Positions 56,963 to 64,000 of a DNA stretch of 64,000 nucleotides are shown here, one piece after another. This stretch comes from Mesorhizobium sp. AR02. GTDB lineage: Bacteria > Pseudomonadota > Alphaproteobacteria > Rhizobiales > Rhizobiaceae. The DNA is taken from the NCBI RefSeq assembly GCF_024746835.1, contig NZ_CP080530.1:124001-188000 (forward strand), in the 5' to 3' direction. The notes under the pieces are model-generated. The model was not told the DNA's origin. It did no database searches and saw only the letters and a list, made by a program, of their open reading frames with translations. Positions within the stretch are counted from its first letter, which is position 1, and each line of letters begins with the position of its first letter. The translations under genes and the position numbers were made by a program.

Positions 56963-58317
56963 CCACACCGGTACCAGAGCATAGTAATTTCGCTGGCATC
57001 CGGGCTCCCGATCCGGCGATCTCGTCTTTGAGGTCTGCAGCAAAGCAAATCGACACGCGTGTGGTGCGCGGACGGATCACGCGGGCTATCGGTACACTGG
57101 TCCATGCTGTCTTGCCGGACACTCGTATTGGGGAACTTTGTCTCCTACAGGATCCGCGAACCGGACTGTCGCTGGAAGCCGAGGTGATCGGCCTGTTGGA
57201 TGATGGGGTGTTGCTTACGCCGATCGGCGACTTGGTCGGCCTGTCCAGCCGAACAGAAGTCGTGGCCACCGGACGAATGCGAGAAGTGCCAGTCGGCCCC
57301 GATTTGCTCGGCCGCGTGATTGACAGCCGTTGCCGTCCACTTGACGGCAAAGGCGAAGTTAAAACGGCCGAAACTCGTCCGCTGCGCGGCAGGGCACCCA
57401 ATCCGATGACAAGGCGCATTGTTGAGCGGCCATTCCCGCTCGGAGTCCGTGCCCTGGATGGTCTCCTGACATGCGGCGAGGGCCAGCGAATCGGGATCTA
57501 TGGCGAGCCTGGTTGTGGCAAGTCGACGTTATTGTCGCAGATCGTAAAAGGTGCCGCCGCTGACGTTGTCATAGTCGCCCTCATAGGCGAACGCGGACGT
57601 GAAGTTCGTGAATTCATCGAGCGGCATCTTGGGGAGGCCGGCCTGCGCCGTACGGTCGTTGTCGTTGAAACGTCCGACCGCTCAGCGGTGGAGCGGGCGC
57701 AATGTGCTCCGATGGCGACTGCGCTAGCCGAATATTTTCGCGAACAGGGACTACGCGTCGCTCTCATGATGGACTCGCTGACGCGCTTCTGCCGCGCCAT
57801 GCGAGAAATAGGCCTCGCTGCTGGTGAGCCGCCGACCCGACGGGGCTTTCCTCCTTCCGTGTTTGGCATGCTGCCAGGCCTGCTGGAGCGGGCCGGCATG
57901 GGTGAGCGCGGCTCGATCACGGCCTTCTACACTGTGCTTGTCGAAGGTGATGGCACAGGTGATCCAATCGCCGAGGAATCGCGCGGCATTCTCGATGGCC
58001 ATGTCGTCCTCTCACGCGCTATCGCGGCGCGATCGCATTTCCCCGCCATCGATGTGCTGCAGAGTCGCAGCCGCGTGATGGATGCGGTCGTTTCTGGGAC
58101 ACATCGCAAGGCAGCATCCTTCTTCCGCGATCTCCTGTCGCGCTATGCCGAGAACGAGTTTTTGATCAATGTCGGCGAATACAAGCAAGGCGGCGACCCC
58201 CTAACTGACCGGGCTGTCGCGTCGATTGGCGAGCTGAGGGAATTTTTGTGCCAGACCGAAGGCGAGGCGTCGCATTTCGAGGAGACGGTCGCATGGATGT
58301 CGCGTCTGACCGCGTGA
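56959..58317 (+). CDS. rhcN: RhcN, type III secretion ATPase SctN
   Basis: A 452-residue FliI/SctN-type hexameric ATPase that unfolds and delivers effectors. It has Walker A GEPGCGKSTLL near residue 180, GERGREVREFIE, Walker B VALMMDSLTRF, the GEPPTRRGFPPSVF motif and FYTVLVEGDG. Length and motifs are intact. It overlaps the next gene by 25 bases. Confidence 0.96.
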   Translation: MTTPVPEHSNFAGIRAPDPAISSLRSAAKQIDTRVVRGRITRAIGTLVHAVLPDTRIGELCLLQDPRTGLSLEAEVIGLLDDGVLLTPIGDLVGLSSRTEVVATGRMREVPVGPDLLGRVIDSRCRPLDGKGEVKTAETRPLRGRAPNPMTRRIVERPFPLGVRALDGLLTCGEGQRIGIYGEPGCGKSTLLSQIVKGAAADVVIVALIGERGREVREFIERHLGEAGLRRTVVVVETSDRSAVERAQCAPMATALAEYFREQGLRVALMMDSLTRFCRAMREIGLAAGEPPTRRGFPPSVFGMLPGLLERAGMGERGSITAFYTVLVEGDGTGDPIAEESRGILDGHVVLSRAIAARSHFPAIDVLQSRSRVMDAVVSGTHRKAASFFRDLLSRYAENEFLINVGEYKQGGDPLTDRAVASIGELREFLCQTEGEASHFEETVAWMSRLTA

Positions 58318-58829
58318 ATCGTGTTCAGGCCTCAAGGTTACGGCTCCTGAAGGAAATGCAAGAGCGTGGTGCCCGTAGGGAGCTGTCCAGGAAGGAAACC
58401 GAGCGCCATATGGCCACCTTAGCCGTACACAATGCCTCGCAGGGGCTTGCAATCGCACAGCAACATTGCGCTTCGGCCGAAGCAGCGCTCTACCAAGAGC
58501 TGATGACGCTCGACAGCTTGTCCAGCGCAGCACTCGACCGTCACGACCTTTGTATTGACCGGCTTGCGGCTGAGATCGCTTTCAAACGCCAGATGCTTGA
58601 TGATGCACGCCTTGCTCAAGAAAAGGCCGAGATAGCGGCATCTGAGAAGAGGGAGCTATGGGTCAGATGTTCGGCGGCAACGCACAAATGGCAACAAATC
58701 GACGATGACGTCAGGCGCGCCGTCGATATTCAGTCGGATGCCGCAGGCGAGATAGAGGCCGACGATGAAATGTTGCTTCGGTATGGGAGGGTTTCTCTCG
58801 CCCAGATGTCGCGCAGCCAGATCCGATAA
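58293..58829 (+). CDS. Y4yJ-like SctO stalk protein
   Basis: A 178-residue, mostly helical protein with heptad-like stretches (RLRLLKEMQERGARRELSRK, LAAEIAFKRQMLDDARLAQE). This is the size, shape and position of the SctO/YscO central stalk that couples the ATPase to the export gate. Sequence similarity in this family is weak, so position carries most of the weight. It overlaps rhcN. Confidence 0.8.
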   Translation: MDVASDRVNRVQASRLRLLKEMQERGARRELSRKETERHMATLAVHNASQGLAIAQQHCASAEAALYQELMTLDSLSSAALDRHDLCIDRLAAEIAFKRQMLDDARLAQEKAEIAASEKRELWVRCSAATHKWQQIDDDVRRAVDIQSDAAGEIEADDEMLLRYGRVSLAQMSRSQIR

Positions 58830-58840
58830 CCGCAGGTTCT

Positions 58841-59932
58841 GTGAATGACGCGCTCGTGCAGTTTAGAGCCGCTTTGGTAACCACTGTGGTCAGACCCGCT
58901 ATACTCGAACCAGCGCTAACACTGTCCCACGAGGTCGCCTCGTGGCTCAATGATATAGCGACTTCCCGCACGCCGTTTCAGAGCCGGATCGGCGACAAGT
59001 CGCTATCGCTGCGGATGGGCGGAGTTGTGTGGCAGCAGGAACCTAATGCCATTCCGATGCTTGACTGCATTTGGCGGGTGGGAGGTGAAATGGTCGTCTT
59101 GTCGCTGTCCCGACCGCTTGTAGAGGCGCTCGTCTCGACAGTGCAGAGTGGCCTTGCTTTCCCTTCCGAGCCAACTGCTTCGCTCATTCTCGAACTTGCA
59201 CTCGAGCCGCTGATAGCTCGCCTGGAGCATAGGACACAGCGGAGCGTGCACCTCCTTTGCGTGCGTGAAGCCATGACACCGGCACCTTATCTCGAGCTGG
59301 ATATCGTCTTCGGTCCCGTCAGTGGCAAGGGTCGTCTGTCCCTGTTCTCGCCTCTTGATGGCTTGGTGCCGTCTTCGTTCCGCGCTTTGGGCGTACTGAT
59401 TGGGCAGTTGCCGCGACAGCCGCGCGGGCTTTCCACAGAGCTTCCGGTCATAGTTGCAGGAGAGATCGGCACGCTTCGCGTTCCGGCGGCGCTTCTTCGA
59501 AGAGCATGTGCCGGTGATGCTCTGATACCAGATATAGCGCCGTTCGGCCGTGGCCAGATCACCCTATCAGTGGGTCAGTTATGGACCGAGGCAGATCATG
59601 AGGGCGACCACCTAATCCTGCGGGCGCCTTTCCGCCCGCGATCGTGCCCGTTGGAGAATGCGCATATGAAACAACCCGAATCTCAACTAGGGCCGTCGGA
59701 AGCCGATCTCGACGAAATCGAGATCGTGCTTGTCTTTGAATGCGGTCGCTGGCCTATCCCTCTAGGAGAATTGAGGAGTGCCGGCGAAGGGCATGTTTTC
59801 GAACTTGGTCGGCCGATCGATGGTCCAGTCGACATAGTTGCTAATGGTCGGCGTATCGGGCGTGGCGACATTGTGCGCATCGGAGATGAGCTGGGCATCA
59901 GACTCTGCGGCAGATTGGCATGCAATGACTGA
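58841..59932 (+). CDS. rhcQ: RhcQ, C-ring protein SctQ
   Basis: A 363-residue SctQ-type protein with a GTG start. The C-terminal SpoA/FliN domain is seen in FECGRWPIPLGELRSAGEGH, FELGRPIDGPVDIVANGRRI and GRGDIVRIGDELGIRL. It forms the cytoplasmic sorting platform. Its end overlaps rhcR by eight bases. Confidence 0.9.
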   Translation: MNDALVQFRAALVTTVVRPAILEPALTLSHEVASWLNDIATSRTPFQSRIGDKSLSLRMGGVVWQQEPNAIPMLDCIWRVGGEMVVLSLSRPLVEALVSTVQSGLAFPSEPTASLILELALEPLIARLEHRTQRSVHLLCVREAMTPAPYLELDIVFGPVSGKGRLSLFSPLDGLVPSSFRALGVLIGQLPRQPRGLSTELPVIVAGEIGTLRVPAALLRRACAGDALIPDIAPFGRGQITLSVGQLWTEADHEGDHLILRAPFRPRSCPLENAHMKQPESQLGPSEADLDEIEIVLVFECGRWPIPLGELRSAGEGHVFELGRPIDGPVDIVANGRRIGRGDIVRIGDELGIRLCGRLACND

Positions 59933-60590
59933 GATTCAGCCGGCCGTCCTGACGCTTCTTGCGGTTACCGCCGGACTCGGGCTGCTGGTTTTAGCAGTCG
60001 TCACGACGACGGCGTTCGTAAAGGTATCGGTTGTTCTATTCCTCGTCCGCAATGCGCTCGGGACCCAGACGATACCACCGAACGTGGTACTATACGCCGC
60101 GGCATTGATCCTCACCATGTTCGTGAGCGCGCCTGTTATTGAACAGACCTATGATCGCCTCACAGATCCGAAACTGCGTTATCAGACGATCGATGACTGG
60201 ATAAGCGCCGCTCAAGAAGGAAGTGAACCCTTGCGCGATCATCTCAAGAAGTTCACGAACGAAGAGCAGCGGCGATTTTTCCTTTCCTCGACTGAAAAAG
60301 TCTGGCCAGAGGAAATGCGCGCCAAAGCCACACCTGATGATTTTGCCATTCTCGTACCATCTTTTCTAATTTCAGAACTCAAGCGTGCATTCGAAATCGG
60401 CTTTCTCCTTTATCTGCCCTTTATCGTCATCGATCTTATCGTAACGACAATCTTGATGGCGATGGGCATGTCAATGGTATCCCCGACGGTTATATCTGTA
60501 CCTTTCAAACTATTTTTGTTTGTCGCTATTGATGGCTGGTCGAGATTGATGCACGGACTTGTGTTGAGTTACACGATACCGGGAGGTTAA
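59925..60590 (+). CDS. rhcR: RhcR, export gate membrane protein SctR
   Basis: A 221-residue FliP/SctR-family protein with four hydrophobic segments and the family marks VKVSVVLFLVRNALGTQTIP, FLISELKRAFEIGFLLYLPF and IDLIVTTILMAMGMSMVSP. The start was placed at the ATG overlapping the rhcQ stop, which gives family length. Confidence 0.95.
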   Translation: MTEIQPAVLTLLAVTAGLGLLVLAVVTTTAFVKVSVVLFLVRNALGTQTIPPNVVLYAAALILTMFVSAPVIEQTYDRLTDPKLRYQTIDDWISAAQEGSEPLRDHLKKFTNEEQRRFFLSSTEKVWPEEMRAKATPDDFAILVPSFLISELKRAFEIGFLLYLPFIVIDLIVTTILMAMGMSMVSPTVISVPFKLFLFVAIDGWSRLMHGLVLSYTIPGG

Positions 60591-60592
60591 CT

Positions 60593-60868
60593 ATTACTGA
60601 ATCGACTATTGTCACACTTATGAGCCAATCTTTGATGGTTTTCATGATCTGGATTCTGCCGCCGCTCATTGCATCGGTGGTTGTTGGCCTGGGCATTGGC
60701 ATCATCCAGGCGGCAACGCAGATTCAGGATGAAAGCTTGCCGCTCACGGTGAAGCTTCTGGTCGTTGTCGCGGTAATTGGCCTGTTTGCCCCTGTGCTGA
60801 GCGCCCCGCTCATAGAGCTTGCCGACCAGATCTTTACTGAGTTTCCCGCAATGACACCAAGCTACTAG
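60593..60868 (+). CDS. rhcS: RhcS, export gate membrane protein SctS
   Basis: A FliQ/SctS-type protein with two helices ([40 protein letters not shown]) and [11 protein letters not shown] between them. The first ATG (60620) gives 82 residues. Family members are about nine residues longer, and the nine codons before that ATG read [12 protein letters not shown] text, starting at an ATT codon seven bases after a strong GGGAGG. I chose the ATT start (91 residues), which would be a rare initiation codon. Confidence 0.85.
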   Translation: MTESTIVTLMSQSLMVFMIWILPPLIASVVVGLGIGIIQAATQIQDESLPLTVKLLVVVAVIGLFAPVLSAPLIELADQIFTEFPAMTPSY

Positions 60869-60876
60869 CCTCCGCC

Positions 60877-61695
60877 ATGTATGCGTCATCGGGCGAGATT
60901 CAAATCCTGATCCATGCGGCTCTCGAGCTCGTCGTTGTGGCCAGTCTTGGCGCAGCCCGCGCGATAGGCATTATGCTGGTACTTCCTGTATTTACACGAT
61001 CTCAGGTCGGTGGGCTGATCCGCAGCTGCCTGGCTGTTGCCTTCGGACTGCCGTGCTTGGCACAGGTGAGCGACGGGCTGCACGCGCTGGATCCTGAAAC
61101 GGTTCTAATCCATGTAACTCTGCTCGGTTTGAAGGAGGTTTTTGTCGGCGTGCTACTTGGCACTTTGCTCGGCATCCCCCTATGGGGCCTTCAGGCGGCT
61201 GGTGAGTTTATCGATAACCAACGTGGCATCACCAGCCCGTCCGCTCCGACCGACCCCGCGACGAACAGCCAGGCTTCCGCTATGGGCGTTTTTCTCGGGA
61301 TCACTGCAATTACGATCTTCGTCGCATCAGGAGGTATGGAGGCTGTCATCAGTGCTCTTTATGGCAGCTACCTGATCTGGCCCGTTTTTCGGTTTCACCC
61401 CACATTGAGCCCGCAAGGAGCAATGGAGCTATTAGGGCTCCTCGACCACATTATGCGCACGACATTATTGGTCTCCGGCCCTGTAGTGATCTTCCTGCTG
61501 CTGGTGGATGTATCAATGATGATACTCCGTCGCTTTGCGCCGCAATTCAAGTCGAGCCAACTGTCCCCGACGCTCAAGAATATCGGCTTTCCGATTATCA
61601 TGGTCACCTACACCGCCTATCTGGTCGAGGGCATGAAACTGGAGATTGCACAAGCGAATGGCGCGCTTGAGTGGTTCGGCAAGTTGCTGAAATGA
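60877..61695 (+). CDS. rhcT: RhcT, export gate membrane protein SctT
   Basis: A 272-residue FliR/SctT-type protein with about six to seven membrane segments. Family marks: [35 protein letters not shown], and [20 protein letters not shown]. Its stop overlaps the rhcU start (ATGA). Confidence 0.95.
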   Translation: MYASSGEIQILIHAALELVVVASLGAARAIGIMLVLPVFTRSQVGGLIRSCLAVAFGLPCLAQVSDGLHALDPETVLIHVTLLGLKEVFVGVLLGTLLGIPLWGLQAAGEFIDNQRGITSPSAPTDPATNSQASAMGVFLGITAITIFVASGGMEAVISALYGSYLIWPVFRFHPTLSPQGAMELLGLLDHIMRTTLLVSGPVVIFLLLVDVSMMILRRFAPQFKSSQLSPTLKNIGFPIIMVTYTAYLVEGMKLEIAQANGALEWFGKLLK

Positions 61696-62729
61696 GCGAC
61701 ACGAGTGAAGAAAAGAATCACGCCGCCACCCCGACGAAGCTAAGGGAAGCGCGCAAAAACGGGCAGATACCGCGCAGCGCCGATTTCGTCCGCGCGGCCG
61801 GCACTTGCGCTGGGTTCGGCTACCTTTGGCTGAGAGGGAGCGTGATCGAAGACAAATGCCAGGAAGCGCTATTATTGGTCGACAAGCTGCAGAACCTTCC
61901 TTTCGATATCGCGGTCCGCCAGGCATTGGTCCTGCTGATCGAACTCACCCTGGGGGCCGTTGGCCCGCTGCTTGGAGCTCTCGTCGCCGCGGTAATTTTG
62001 GCGGGATTGATAGCCAATGGTGGATTTGTCTTCTCTCTCGAGCCTATGAAGCCCAAGTTTGAGAAGATTGACCCTTTTCAAGGGCTGAAACGCATGGTGT
62101 CTGCGCGTTCAGCAGTCGAGCTTGGGAAGACACTGTTTAAGGTAGTGGTCCTCAGCACCACCTTTCTTATCTTGCTTTTCGGCATGTGGAAGACGGTGAT
62201 CTATCTGCCAGTCTGCGGCATGGGCTGTCTCGGCTTGGTCTTTACGGAGGCGAAACTGCTGATGGGGATTGGCGCCGGTGCACTTCTGGTGGGCGGGCTG
62301 ATCGATCTCCTGTTGCAGCGTTCGTTGTTTCTGCGCGAAATGCGCATGACTAAGACCGAAGTGACGCGCGAGTTGAAGGAACAGCAGGGGACGCCAGAGT
62401 TGAAGAGTGAACGGCGTCGCATCCGCGACGAGACGGCTGGCGAGCCTCCGCTTGGGTTGAATCGCGCCACGTTGATCTTCAGAGGAAAGGCGATACTGGT
62501 CGGTCTTCGCTACATTCGTGGTGAGACCGGGGTGCCGGTCCTAGTTTGCCGCGCCGAGGGCGAGGCCGCTTCGCACATGTTCTGTGAGGCGCAGGCGCTA
62601 CATCTCACTATTGTCGATGATCATGTCCTAGCGCATCGGCTCATCAGCGCGACGAAACTGGGCAACGCCGTTCCCAGGCAACATTTCGAGCCCGTCGCGA
62701 GAGCACTCTTCGCCGCAGGCTTAGCCTAG
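61692..62729 (+). CDS. rhcU: RhcU, export switch protein SctU, without the NPTH motif
   Basis: A 345-residue FlhB/SctU-family protein. The N-terminal part is typical ([20 protein letters not shown], four hydrophobic segments, [20 protein letters not shown]). In this family the cytoplasmic domain cleaves itself at NPTH. Here the corresponding place reads [25 protein letters not shown] stands where (T)NPTH is expected, and no frame of the DNA encodes NPTH. The rest of the domain ([18 protein letters not shown]) is well kept. Confidence 0.9.
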   Translation: MSDTSEEKNHAATPTKLREARKNGQIPRSADFVRAAGTCAGFGYLWLRGSVIEDKCQEALLLVDKLQNLPFDIAVRQALVLLIELTLGAVGPLLGALVAAVILAGLIANGGFVFSLEPMKPKFEKIDPFQGLKRMVSARSAVELGKTLFKVVVLSTTFLILLFGMWKTVIYLPVCGMGCLGLVFTEAKLLMGIGAGALLVGGLIDLLLQRSLFLREMRMTKTEVTRELKEQQGTPELKSERRRIRDETAGEPPLGLNRATLIFRGKAILVGLRYIRGETGVPVLVCRAEGEAASHMFCEAQALHLTIVDDHVLAHRLISATKLGNAVPRQHFEPVARALFAAGLA

Positions 62730-62827
62730 ATGTGGCGCCTCAACAGGCTGTCCTCGGTGAGGCCGAGTCTGCTGATTGGCGTTGTGGGTTTAGGCTGCGG
62801 GTCTGTTCCACTAACCCGTCCTATTCA

Positions 62828-64000
62828 GTGCGCCCCGATGGCGCGTATCACCAGTGGAGGAAGGTTCCACCCAGATAGTAGTCGATTGGTCTGGTAGCTG
62901 ACGAGCGGCTCGGTCGGGTAACTGGCCGGGTCGAAGCCTCGTGACAAAGGCCGCCTTGGGCGGTTGAGCAATCCGATGGGCCGTAACGTGAGTGAAGCCT
63001 GAGCAGGCCTCGAAAGTGATGATGTGGATGCCGACCCGCCTGAATTTCGGGGAAGGCCGCGCGAACGGGGAAGCAATCGACATGTGCACCCGTTCGATCC
63101 GCCGGGGTAATGGGCACGGCACGTCGGAAGGGTGATACGGGTAGGGGGAGACCCGCTCGGCATGAGGGTAGCGGCCTCAACGCAGCCGTCAGGGCGGCGG
63201 TGCCGGTGGGAGTCGGACAGGGTCATAATACCGCTGAAGCCGGGTAATGCCGGTGGAGGGAAGGGCCCTGACTTCTGGTGTGCTTTTGACGTTGGTGAGG
63301 AGGGGGTGATTGGCGATGAGCCTCGAAACACCCGAAAAGATCAGGAACCTTCAGAGGAAGCTGTACCGTAAGGCGAAGGCGGAGCCCGCTTTCCGCTTCT
63401 ACGTGCTCTACGACAAGATCTGCCGTGAGGACATGCTGCGCCATGCCTATGCGCTGGCCCGCGCCAATGCGGGTTCGCCGGGCGTGGACAATGTGACCTT
63501 CGCGAAGATCGAGGCGGAAGGCGCGGAGAGGTGGCTGGCGGGCCTGCGCGAGGAACTTGTCTCGAAGACCTATCGGCCGCAGCCGGTGCGACGGGTGATG
63601 ATCCCGAAGCCGGGGGGCGGCGAACGTCCGCTCGGCATCCCGACCATTCGGGACCGGGTGGTTCAGACCGTCGCGAAGCTGGTGCTGGAACCGATATTCG
63701 AGGCGGACTTCGAGGATGGTGCCTATGGCTATCGGCCCAGACGCAGTGGGACCGACGCAATCAAGGAAGTGCACCGGCTTGTCTGCCGGGGCCACACGGA
63801 CGTGGTAGACGCCGATTTGTCGAAATACTTCGACACGATTCCGCATTCGGACCTCCTCAAATCGGTGGCCCGACGCATTGTCGACCGGCACGTGCTGCGG
63901 CTGATCAAGCTGTGGCTGAAAGCGCCGATCGAAGAGCGGGACGGTGACGGGAAACGGCACGTGAGCGGTGGTAAGAGCAGCACGCGCGGCACGCCGCAAG
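62828..64000 (+). mobile_element. Group II intron, 3' end outside the window
   Basis: A likely 5' splice site GTGCG starts about 100 bases after rhcU. The roughly 490 bases to the reverse transcriptase gene are non-coding, G-rich and structured-looking, as expected of ribozyme domains I-III. The intron-encoded protein then runs off the window. The exact 5' boundary is inferred from the GTGYG consensus only. Confidence 0.75.
63316..64000 (+). CDS. ltrA: Group II intron reverse transcriptase/maturase (partial)
   Basis: The first 228 codons of an LtrA-type protein: RANAGSPGVDNVTF, VMIPKPGGGERPLGIPTIRD, RVVQTVAKLVLEPIFEADFE, GYRPRRSGTDAI, and VVDADLSKYFDTIPH. These are reverse transcriptase blocks RT0 to RT3. 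The YADD catalytic block and the maturase domain would lie beyond the window. Confidence 0.93.
   Translation, partial: MSLETPEKIRNLQRKLYRKAKAEPAFRFYVLYDKICREDMLRHAYALARANAGSPGVDNVTFAKIEAEGAERWLAGLREELVSKTYRPQPVRRVMIPKPGGGERPLGIPTIRDRVVQTVAKLVLEPIFEADFEDGAYGYRPRRSGTDAIKEVHRLVCRGHTDVVDADLSKYFDTIPHSDLLKSVARRIVDRHVLRLIKLWLKAPIEERDGDGKRHVSGGKSSTRGTPQ

Noticed and set aside
1..64000. tRNA genes, rRNA genes, CRISPR arrays, phage integrase or island attachment site
   Set aside because: None was recognised; the repeats present are explained by insertion sequences and gene duplications.

Overview
The window looks like a stretch of a symbiosis island of a Mesorhizobium-type nodulating bacterium. This rests on nodulation genes behind nod boxes, a NAD/biotin gene block of the kind known from Mesorhizobium islands, a rhizobial type III secretion system (nopX, nolB, nolU, nolV, rhc genes) with tts boxes, a NifA/sigma-54 promoter, and a very high load of insertion sequences and gene remnants. 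There is no housekeeping core, rRNA, tRNA or CRISPR array. Identification is from recognised protein motifs only; no database search was possible.

Region 1 (0-16.5 kb, almost all minus strand): Nod factor genes. One nod box drives nodB-nodC-nodI-nodJ-nodH-(DUF2061)-nodP-nodQ: backbone, secretion and sulfation. A second nod box drives nodA-nodF-nodE-nodG: acyl transfer and a special fatty acid. The two promoter regions are direct duplicates that decayed reciprocally. Copy 1 kept nodB and has only a nodA scar; copy 2 kept nodA and has only a nodB scar. Each has a broken nodD on the far side of its nod box. A third nod box lies before a membrane acyltransferase with an SGNH-like tail. The predicted product is a sulfated, probably polyunsaturated-acylated and possibly O-acylated lipochitooligosaccharide.

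Region 2 (16.5-28.5 kb): a luxR-type pseudogene, a panC remnant, then nrtR-like regulator-nadA-nadB-nadC and bioB-bioF-bioD-bioA-bioZ, tightly packed and mostly with ATGA overlaps. An MFS transporter remnant with an internal micro-inversion and an IS5-type remnant follow.

Region 3 (28.85-40.58 kb): a nest of mobile elements that can be resolved to the base. An IS21-family element (8-bp duplication GCCTTCGC) is split by an IS66-family element (8-bp duplication ATTTCACG). That element's tnpB and tnpC are each split by a different serine-recombinase element. Removing each recombinase element restores the tnpB and tnpC reading frames exactly.

Region 4 (40.6-47.1 kb): hemN, an IS6-type remnant, a porin gene behind a NifA site and a perfect sigma-54 promoter, and a second partial hemN copy split by an IS1634-type element.

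Region 5 (47.3-62.7 kb): the type III secretion locus. ttsI lies behind a nod box joined to a tts-box-like sequence but is frameshifted. It is followed by rhcC2, a CpaD-like lipoprotein gene, nopX and rhcC1 (minus strand), and nolB-rhcJ-nolU-nolV-rhcN-y4yJ-like-rhcQ-R-S-T-U (plus strand). RhcU lacks the usual NPTH autocleavage motif. A group II intron with its reverse transcriptase gene begins after rhcU and runs off the window.
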